Shown here: piece by piece, positions 1 through 4,641 of the stretch | Layout of the letters: the number at the start of each line of letters is the position of its first letter | Numbering within the stretch: position 1 is the first letter of the stretch | Source: an uncultured Streptococcus sp. | GTDB taxonomy: Bacteria > Bacillota > Bacilli > Lactobacillales > Streptococcaceae | Reading direction: 5' to 3' | NCBI GenBank assembly: GCA_916048145.1 | Contig: CAJZGT010000072.1 | Span: 1 to 6,567 of the forward strand | Length of the DNA: 6,567 nucleotides | Notes under the pieces: model-generated | Told to the model about the DNA's origin: nothing | The model's database searches: none | What the model saw: the letters and a program-made list of their open reading frames with translations, nothing else | Program-made: the position numbers and the translations under genes

Positions 1-674
1 TCGATTCAAATTTTGCAGGTCGTTTAAATATCCTGCGTGCGGGTGTTCTTGGTGCTAATGATGGAATTATTTCCATCGCTGGTGTGGTTATTGGGGTTGC
101 CAGTGCTACGAGCAATATCTGGATTATCTTTTTATCAGGATTTGCAGCTATTTTGGCCGGCGCCTTTTCAATGGCTGGTGGAGAATATGTATCCGTTTCA
201 ACTCAAAAAGATACCGAGGAAGCGGCCGTTGCGCGTGAGAAACTCTTGCTAGACCAAGATATGGAACTAGCCAAAAAATCCCTCTATGCTGCCTATATCC
301 AAAATGGCGAGTGTGAAACATCAGCCCAACTCTTGACCAATAAGGCCTTTCTTAAAAATCCACTCAAGGCTTTGGTTGAGGAAAAATATGGGATTGAGTA
401 TGAAGAATTTACCAATCCTTGGCACGCTGCCATTTCTAGCTTTATTGCCTTTTTCCTTGGTAGCTTACCACCTATGCTTTCAATTACCATTTTCCCAAGT
501 GATTACCGCATTCCTGCTACTGTCCTTATCGTCGGTGTGGCCCTTCTTCTCACTGGTTACACTAGTGCCAAACTTGGAAAAGCCCCAACCAAAACAGCTA
601 TGATTCGAAACCTAGCTATTGGTCTCTTGACCATGGGAGTAACCTTCCTGCTCGGACAACTTTTCAGCATTTAG
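1..674 (+). CDS. VIT/CCC1-family membrane protein, 5' end cut off by the window edge
   Basis: The reading frame is open from base 3 and ends with TAG at 672-674, giving 223 visible residues; only a few N-terminal residues seem to be missing, as the family is usually about 230 long. VIT1/CCC1 proteins are integral membrane transporters that move ferrous iron or manganese out of the cytoplasm. The visible start carries the family signature LRAGVLGANDGIIS inside the first membrane segment (residues about 13-35). A second segment follows at about 38-60, then the conserved GEYVSVSTQKDTE stretch at about 60-72. Next comes a charged cytoplasmic region rich in Glu and Lys, and three more hydrophobic segments at about 143-162, 171-189 and 201-221. 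This is the expected five-segment plan. The substrate cannot be read from sequence. The gene converges on the permease gene and shares a terminator hairpin with it. Its promoter lies outside the window. Confidence 0.9.
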   Translation, partial: DSNFAGRLNILRAGVLGANDGIISIAGVVIGVASATSNIWIIFLSGFAAILAGAFSMAGGEYVSVSTQKDTEEAAVAREKLLLDQDMELAKKSLYAAYIQNGECETSAQLLTNKAFLKNPLKALVEEKYGIEYEEFTNPWHAAISSFIAFFLGSLPPMLSITIFPSDYRIPATVLIVGVALLLTGYTSAKLGKAPTKTAMIRNLAIGLLTMGVTFLLGQLFSI

Positions 675-684
675 AATACAAGAA

Positions 685-717
685 ATACCTCGATTTTCAA
701 GTCGAGGTATCTTTTTT
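685..717. terminator. Bidirectional Rho-independent terminator between convergent genes
   Basis: A perfect 9-bp stem, ATACCTCGA (685-693) with TCGAGGTAT (702-710), encloses an 8-base loop. On the plus strand it is followed by CTTTTTT (711-717), a textbook terminator for the VIT-family gene, whose stop is 10 bases upstream of the stem. On the minus strand the same stem is followed by a weaker TTTCTT tract, so it can also end the transporter transcript, whose TAA stop lies at 716-718 inside the T tract. Confidence 0.88.
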
Positions 718-2728
718 ACATTTGCACAATCTTGCGATAGCTTCTAGAAGTAATCATGAAAATCAGCACATAGGCGATGAGGAAGATAGCGCAGATAGAC
801 AAGGTCACAATCAACATCATAGTCGTATCTATTACACCAATCACTTTTAAAATCAGACTAAGCATATGGTAGGCAAAGGCGAGATGTATGAAGGCAAAAA
901 GCAAAGGAAGGAAGAAAACAGTTAAAACCTGTTTATTAATAGTTTGCTTGATTTGCTTTTGATCTAAACCGACTTTCTGCAAGATAATAAAGCGTTCACG
1001 GTCTTCATAGCCTTCAGAAATTTGTTTGTAGTAGATGACCAGAACCGTTCCGACCATAAAGATAATGGATAGGAAAATACCGATAAAGAAGACACCACCA
1101 AAGAGGGCACTCATTTGAGCACTAGCATCTGCTAGATTGCTACCATACACATAGCTACCTTCAGTGTTTAATTGAGCATTAAACTTTTGTAAGTATTTTT
1201 CATATTCTTCAGCGACTTTAAGTTGTTCTTCTTCACTGACTTTAAGTTGTTCTTCTTCACTGATATTTACATTCATACCACCGTAAAACTGATTATAGAT
1301 AGCCGAATCTGGGAATTGATCCAAAAATGCTTGTAAATCAGGTACAACAAGATAATTGTAATCAGCAGTCAAAATATTAAACTGATTTGGGACATGGTTC
1401 ACAATAAAATCTGTATTAAATTCTTCTTTGACAGAAAATTGATGGTTATTTAGAGTTAGAGCTTTCTGTCCTTTCAGTCCGTCATTTTTGGCAAAAAGAC
1501 CGACCTCATTTCCTGATAGAGACAGTTTTTGACCAGTCATATTTTCATAATCTTTTTGGTCAAATACCATAAAAACTGTTTTGACTTGGACACGGTTCTG
1601 TCCTTTTTCAAAAATAGTTAACTTATTTCCTTCTTGGTTCGCAACACCAAAGTAAGTGTAACGAAGCACTTCTTTCTCTTTAATCTTATAACCTTTGTCA
1701 CTTGCAAACTGGCTCAAGAGTTTGTCCAAATCTTCTTTTTCAACATTTTGTCCAGTAATTCCAAAGTCATGCGGATTTAGAACTTTTTTAAAACTTTCTG
1801 AGGCATTGAAAATACTAGTCGCTGCTGACATGGTTACCAAAACCATTGTTGATAAAATAGCGATAGTTGCTAGTCCAACCGCATTTTTCTTCATACGGAA
1901 AATCAAGTTGGAAACAGAGATAAGATTATTTGGTTGGTAATAGTATTTCTTATTTTTCTTTAAGATTTGGAGGAAAACGGTAATACCTGCATTAAACAAG
2001 AGATAGGTCCCAAAGATAACCAGCAAAACAGCTAAGAAGAAGGTTGTTAGGGCTGTAAGGGGATCTTTTACGGTAAGGGAAAGATAATATCCAATTCCTA
2101 AGCTAATAGAACCAAGAATAGTTTGAAGAGGAAGGAAGCGACCTTTTTTCTCACCACTAGCTTTTTCACGAGAAAGCTGGAGAGCATTCATACGGGCGAT
2201 TCGAAGGGCATTCAGGAACATGAGACCTAGGAAAATCAAACCGAAGACAACAAGTACTGTAATGACAACTTTCATCTGGAAGGTAGCGACCAGTTCAACC
2301 TTCAATTTCATCAGTTTGAGCAAGAAAGCGAAAATCAACTTGTCAAATAAGGCTCCAATACCGATTCCTGCTCCAACAGTTAGAATCCCAAATAGCACTA
2401 ACTCCTTAAAGGTCATACTGATAAGATGGCGTTTCTCCAAACCCAGCATGCCATAAATCCCTAGTTCCTTGGAACGGTTTTTCATAACAAAACTATTGGC
2501 ATAAAGGACAATAATGGCTGACGCAAGTGTAACAATCACCATACCAAATCCTAGAGTAGCTTGGATGGTTTCCCCTCCACGAATTTCTGCAATCTTGGGA
2601 TTAAAGGTTAGGGAATAAAAGAGATAGGTTACGGTTACTGCCAAGAGAACAGCCAGTGCAAAGGGATAGTAGAGTTTGCGGTTTTTAATCAAGTTCGATA
2701 CCGCTAACTTATTGGTTAATCGAAACAT
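716..2728 (-). CDS. BceB-type ABC transporter permease (peptide antibiotic resistance and sensing)
   Basis: This 670-residue protein has the BceB/FtsX-type architecture. Hydrophobic segments lie at about residues 22-40, 58-82, 110-135, 152-175, 203-222, 227-252 and 283-305. A large extracellular domain of about 235 residues (306-540) follows, then three C-terminal segments at about 541-567, 601-628 and 636-660. In this family the large loop between segments 7 and 8 gives specificity for lipid II-cycle peptide antibiotics such as bacitracin and lantibiotics, and the permease also signals to a cognate histidine kinase. From memory, the pneumococcal homologue is linked to bacitracin resistance. 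The start ATG (2728) has a GAGGTGA ribosome binding site lying in the end of the ATPase gene. The two genes are one base apart and should be translationally coupled. Within the extracellular domain, residues 490-505 are two copies of SEEEQLKV from a 24-bp tandem duplication. The symbol bceB would fit but is not verified. Confidence 0.93.
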   Translation of the reverse strand: MFRLTNKLAVSNLIKNRKLYYPFALAVLLAVTVTYLFYSLTFNPKIAEIRGGETIQATLGFGMVIVTLASAIIVLYANSFVMKNRSKELGIYGMLGLEKRHLISMTFKELVLFGILTVGAGIGIGALFDKLIFAFLLKLMKLKVELVATFQMKVVITVLVVFGLIFLGLMFLNALRIARMNALQLSREKASGEKKGRFLPLQTILGSISLGIGYYLSLTVKDPLTALTTFFLAVLLVIFGTYLLFNAGITVFLQILKKNKKYYYQPNNLISVSNLIFRMKKNAVGLATIAILSTMVLVTMSAATSIFNASESFKKVLNPHDFGITGQNVEKEDLDKLLSQFASDKGYKIKEKEVLRYTYFGVANQEGNKLTIFEKGQNRVQVKTVFMVFDQKDYENMTGQKLSLSGNEVGLFAKNDGLKGQKALTLNNHQFSVKEEFNTDFIVNHVPNQFNILTADYNYLVVPDLQAFLDQFPDSAIYNQFYGGMNVNISEEEQLKVSEEEQLKVAEEYEKYLQKFNAQLNTEGSYVYGSNLADASAQMSALFGGVFFIGIFLSIIFMVGTVLVIYYKQISEGYEDRERFIILQKVGLDQKQIKQTINKQVLTVFFLPLLFAFIHLAFAYHMLSLILKVIGVIDTTMMLIVTLSICAIFLIAYVLIFMITSRSYRKIVQM
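1214..1263 (-). repeat. Perfect 24-bp tandem duplication inside the permease gene
   Basis: Bases 1214-1237 are repeated exactly at 1238-1261, and the match continues for two more bases to 1263. The unit is a multiple of three and keeps the frame. It encodes the octapeptide SEEEQLKV twice in a row (permease residues 490-497 and 498-505), just before AEEYEKY. The repeat lies late in the extracellular sensor domain, in a stretch predicted to be a charged helix. The lack of any mismatch between copies suggests a recent slippage event. Confidence 0.95.
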
Positions 2729-2729
2729 A

Positions 2730-3488
2730 CTAATTCACCTCGCTTGCCATGACAGTCAAGGTATCAGAGATTTCTTGGAACATCTGACGCTCTGTCTTCT
2801 CTCCACGGTAGATTTGATTGTAAAGAATGCCGTCTTTGATAAAGAGCACGCGCTTAGCTCTGCTAGCTGCTGCTGTTGAGTGGGTTACCATGAGAATGGT
2901 TTGGCCGCGCTCATTGATTTCATCAAAAACATCAAGTAAAGCTGCAGATGATTTGGAGTCAAGAGCTCCTGTTGGCTCGTCCGCAAGGAGAATTTCAGGT
3001 TCTGTGATGATGGCGCGGGCTACTGCTACACGCTGTTTCTGACCACCAGAAATCTCGTAAGGGTACTTCTCTTGCAATTGGTTGATGCCTAGATTCTCAG
3101 CTGTCACCACCAATTTCTTCATCATCTCCGTAATAGGTCTTCTTGACAAGACAAGCGGAAGCAAGATATTGTCCTTAACAGACAGAGTATCTAGCAAGTT
3201 AAAGTCTTGGAAGACAAAGCCCAACTTTTCACGACGGAAACTAGAAGCTTGTGAATTTTTAATGGTTGCGGTGTCAGTTCCATTCAAGTAAACCTGCCCA
3301 CGACTTGGTTTATCCAGCATAGCTAGGATATTGAGAAGAGTGGATTTACCAGAACCAGACTCACCCATGATAGCAACGTAGTCACCTTTTTCCACGGTAA
3401 AGTGAATATCCTTGAGGGCCTCTACTTGGTTGCCCTGAAAACGAGTTTTATAAATTTTTTGAACGTGTTTTACATTTAAAAGTGTCAT
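2730..3488 (-). CDS. BceA-type ABC transporter ATP-binding protein
   Basis: This is the 252-residue ATPase that energises the adjacent permease. All nucleotide-binding motifs are present: Walker [10 protein letters not shown] (42-50), Q-loop Gln94 in FVFQDFN, signature ISGGQKQR (146-153), Walker B ILLADE (166-171) with catalytic Glu171, D-loop ALDS (175-178) and switch His203. The family is that of MacB/LolD/BceA-like peptide exporters and resistance ATPases. I place the start at the ATG at 3488, giving MTLLNVKHV, because AAAGGAG (3495-3501) sits six bases upstream. The frame stays open to an ATG at 3545, but that one has no ribosome binding site and would overlap the small upstream ORF. The stop is TAG at 2730-2732, one base before the permease ATG. 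From memory, the pneumococcal orthologue pair is part of a bacitracin and lantibiotic defence module. The symbol bceA would be by analogy only. Confidence 0.94.
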   Translation of the reverse strand: MTLLNVKHVQKIYKTRFQGNQVEALKDIHFTVEKGDYVAIMGESGSGKSTLLNILAMLDKPSRGQVYLNGTDTATIKNSQASSFRREKLGFVFQDFNLLDTLSVKDNILLPLVLSRRPITEMMKKLVVTAENLGINQLQEKYPYEISGGQKQRVAVARAIITEPEILLADEPTGALDSKSSAALLDVFDEINERGQTILMVTHSTAAASRAKRVLFIKDGILYNQIYRGEKTERQMFQEISDTLTVMASEVN

Positions 3489-3502
3489 GAGAATCTCCTT
3501 TC

Positions 3503-3613
3503 TTAATATCCCATCAAATGAAATGTCGCTTGCATCATAGCGCATCCCAGCTGAACACGCTCGATATCTTTGTGACTTGGTTTTCTTGTTTTCTTATGTA
3601 AGGTTTGTTTCAT
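3503..3613 (-). CDS. Putative 36-residue peptide leading the BceAB-type operon
   Basis: An ATG at 3613 opens a 36-codon frame ending in TAA (3503-3505). It has a strong ribosome binding site, AAAGGAG (3621-3627), seven bases before the ATG, matching the site used by the ATPase gene. The peptide starts MKQTLHKKTRKPSHK and ends LGCAMMQATFHLMGY. The N-terminal half is strongly basic: residues 1-19 hold five Lys and two Arg against one Asp and one Glu. The C-terminal half is fairly hydrophobic, with a single Cys at 24 and three Met. There is no clear signal peptide, double-glycine leader or long membrane helix. Only 14 bases separate its stop from the ATPase start, so it is probably the first cistron of the operon. 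I do not recognise a family. It could be a regulatory leader peptide, a small functional protein, or a frame kept by chance. The placement and ribosome binding site favour translation; function is unknown. Confidence 0.6.
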   Translation of the reverse strand: MKQTLHKKTRKPSHKDIERVQLGCAMMQATFHLMGY

Positions 3614-3642
3614 GATGTTACTCCTTTGTTCTTTATGAGTCT

Positions 3643-3672
3643 AGTTTACATCAAAAAAAGACCGCTTGCCAT
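3643..3672 (-). promoter_or_regulatory. Possible promoter of the small ORF and BceAB-type operon
   Basis: A -10-like TAAACT (3643-3648) and a -35-like ATGGCA (3667-3672) lie 18 bp apart, each matching the sigma-70/SigA consensus at four of six positions. A start near 3636 would give a leader of about 23 bases before the 36-codon ORF. The boxes are weak, as expected for a promoter that depends on an activator bound just upstream. TAGACT at 3638-3643 is an alternative -10. Confidence 0.4.
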
Positions 3673-3697
3673 AACCTAACCTTACAAAAGAGACTTT

Positions 3698-3719
3698 AAT
3701 CTTACATTTTTGTAAGATT
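3698..3719. promoter_or_regulatory. BceR-type operator palindrome
   Basis: This is a perfect inverted repeat with 9-base arms, AATCTTACA and TGTAAGATT, around a TTTT spacer. Its core TTACA-N4-TGTAA matches the TNACA-N4-TGTAA consensus known for BceR-type response regulators that control BceAB transporters in Firmicutes. It lies about 50 bases upstream of the proposed -10 of the transporter operon. A further half-site, CTTACA on the plus strand at 3681-3686, sits exactly 20 bp (about two helical turns) from the corresponding half of the palindrome and next to the proposed -35. The sequence is plain to see; the regulator is inferred. Confidence 0.75.
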
Positions 3720-3777
3720 GGGGGAAATGTACCCAGTTCATTAAAAATATTTTACCATAAAAAGAAAGCAAGAAGAA
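3720..3777. other. AT-rich spacer between operator and terminator
   Basis: No gene was seen here. Together with the operator, proposed promoter, terminator and the short stretch 3800-3860, it makes up the 247-base gap between the PspC-domain gene and the 36-codon ORF. The stretch is A-rich on the plus strand, so the minus strand supplies the pyrimidine-rich tail of the terminator. In 3800-3860 there is only AT-rich sequence with a weak 6-bp inverted repeat. Confidence 0.5.
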
Positions 3778-3799
3778 AACCCTTGCAGATACAAGGGTT
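3778..3799 (-). terminator. Rho-independent terminator after the PspC-domain gene
   Basis: An 8-bp perfect stem, AACCCTTG (3778-3785) with CAAGGGTT (3792-3799), encloses a 6-base loop. Read on the minus strand it is followed by TTCTTCTTGC, a pyrimidine-rich tail. It lies about 60 bases beyond the TGA of the PspC-domain gene and upstream of the transporter control region, so it should insulate that operon from upstream transcription. Confidence 0.75.
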
Positions 3800-3860
3800 C
3801 AAAAATTTTAAAATAGATTAGTCGAATTCATATACTAACAGTAAAATAACTGTTTCTACA

Positions 3861-4133
3861 TCACCAAAACCATCCATCATTTTCTTCAATAGCTTGGGCT
3901 TCTTTGCGTTTGCGTGGGCCTGTTCCGTACATTTCTGCTTCGATTTCTTCCTTGGTTGGCATGATAGAAGCTAGGATGATATAGATAATTACCCCAAGTC
4001 CAAAGTTTGCGACTGTAAAAATAGCAAATAGAAAACGAACAAGGGTAACATCAAAATTCCACTTGTCTGACAGACCTGCCAGAACTCCTGAAATCATGCG
4101 ATTTCGTCTCATTTTATAAAATTTACTGTTCAT
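3861..4133 (-). CDS. Small PspC-domain membrane protein
   Basis: This is a 90-residue protein made almost entirely of one PspC (phage shock protein C) domain. It begins MNSKFYKMRRNRMISGVLAGL, where the basic stretch followed by SGVLAGLSDKWNFDVTLVR (residues about 15-33) is the family hallmark. One hydrophobic segment runs from about 34 to 59 and ends in the typical IMPTKEE. The charged tail ends in NDGWFW. PspC-domain proteins sit in the cytoplasmic membrane and respond to envelope stress; the exact role of this short streptococcal form is not known to me. The start at 4133 is preferred because AGAGGA lies nine bases upstream. An in-frame ATG at 4163 lies right at the promoter -10 box and lacks a ribosome binding site. 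From memory, the pneumococcal homologue belongs to the LiaR cell-envelope stress regulon, which fits the palindromic site at its promoter. Confidence 0.88.
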   Translation of the reverse strand: MNSKFYKMRRNRMISGVLAGLSDKWNFDVTLVRFLFAIFTVANFGLGVIIYIILASIMPTKEEIEAEMYGTGPRKRKEAQAIEENDGWFW

Positions 4134-4163
4134 GATATTTCCTCTTTCTGCTAGGTTAGACAT

Positions 4164-4172
4164 AGTATATCA
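4164..4172 (-). promoter_or_regulatory. Extended -10 promoter of the PspC-domain gene
   Basis: On the minus strand the sequence TGATATACT is a near-perfect extended -10: TG at 4171-4172, one base, then TATACT at 4164-4169. No good -35 is present (TGAAAG at 4186-4191 is weak), as is common with extended -10 promoters or activator-dependent ones. The start would fall near 4157, giving a leader of about 24 bases before the ATG at 4133. Confidence 0.7.
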
Positions 4173-4191
4173 CGGGTAGGCTCGGCTTTCA

Positions 4192-4207
4192 TCAGTCCTC
4201 AGGCTGA
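4192..4207. promoter_or_regulatory. Imperfect palindrome, candidate LiaR-type site
   Basis: TCAGTCCTCAGGCTGA is an imperfect inverted repeat with outer arms TCAG and CTGA and inner C/G pairs. Its centre lies about 42 bases upstream of the expected transcription start of the PspC-domain gene, the usual place for an activator covering a weak -35. It overlaps the last codons and TGA stop of the sprT-like gene. LiaR is proposed from the known regulation of homologues, not from a checked consensus. Confidence 0.4.
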
Positions 4208-4641
4208 TTTATTAATAGCAATTTACCTCTACAAAGTCCACAGCGATAGCGTTTGGTATCAATCCTTCGCTTGCGCTGATACCTTTGCTGGCAGGATTGA
4301 CAACTATAGAACTTGAGTGGTTTGGACTTGCTATTTGGCAAGGTTGGTACAAAGCGTAATCCATCCACTGCTTTCAACAATTCCTTAAAATCCCGATCCT
4401 TGTGTTGATAGCCCTTCCCTTGAAAATATAGGTGATAATGACAGAGTTCATGTCGGACAATTTTCCTAAAAACATCCAGACCCAGTTCCTGATAAACCTT
4501 GGGATTAAAATCCAAATGCCCATCTTTGGGGAAAAATCGCCCACCTGTCGAACGTAGACGAGAATTCCACTGAGCTTGATGGATAAAAGGTCTGCCGAAG
4601 TCTTTTAGTGAAACCTGCTTAACGTAATCAGTCAGTTTCAT
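4192..4641 (-). CDS. SprT-like zinc metalloprotein
   Basis: This 149-residue protein starts [16 protein letters not shown] and belongs to the bacterial SprT-like (YdcK-type) family. It carries a zinc-metalloprotease motif HELCH (residues 64-68, with Glu65 as the expected catalytic residue) in [21 protein letters not shown]-terminal zinc ribbon has Cys114, Cys117, Cys134 and Cys137. The upstream [18 protein letters not shown] (33-50) is also typical. Eukaryotic SprT relatives (SPRTN) degrade DNA-crosslinked proteins; the bacterial role is unproven. I chose the ATG at 4641 because the conserved N-terminus begins there. The frame is open further up, to an ATG at 4686, but that would lie deep inside tex. 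The gene overlaps tex by 14 bases and has no recognisable ribosome binding site, suggesting translation coupled to tex. Confidence 0.9.
   Translation of the reverse strand: MKLTDYVKQVSLKDFGRPFIHQAQWNSRLRSTGGRFFPKDGHLDFNPKVYQELGLDVFRKIVRHELCHYHLYFQGKGYQHKDRDFKELLKAVDGLRFVPTLPNSKSKPLKFYSCQSCQQRYQRKRRIDTKRYRCGLCRGKLLLINQPED

Noticed and set aside
37..603. Short alternative frames on both strands within the VIT-family gene
   Set aside because: The VIT-family frame is clear from its signature and membrane segments; the others lack start signals and coding character.
3489..3545. N-terminal extension of the ATPase starting at the ATG at 3545 (MRYDASDISF...)
   Set aside because: It has no ribosome binding site, overlaps the 36-codon ORF in another frame, and the 3488 ATG has a strong AAAGGAG and a normal family N-terminus.
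3613..3653. TGATGT / ACATCA pair flanking the ribosome binding site of the 36-codon ORF, as a possible leader hairpin
   Set aside because: It has six pairs with a 29-base loop, and the distal arm overlaps the proposed -10, so it would probably not be transcribed.
3837..3854. Inverted repeat AACAGT / ACTGTT just past the PspC-domain stop codon
   Set aside because: It has only six AT-rich pairs and no T tract; the stronger GC hairpin at 3778-3799 explains termination.
4134..4163. Ten-residue N-terminal extension of the PspC-domain protein (MSNLAERGNI)
   Set aside because: The ATG directly follows the TATACT -10 box, so it would lie upstream of or at the transcription start, and it has no ribosome binding site.
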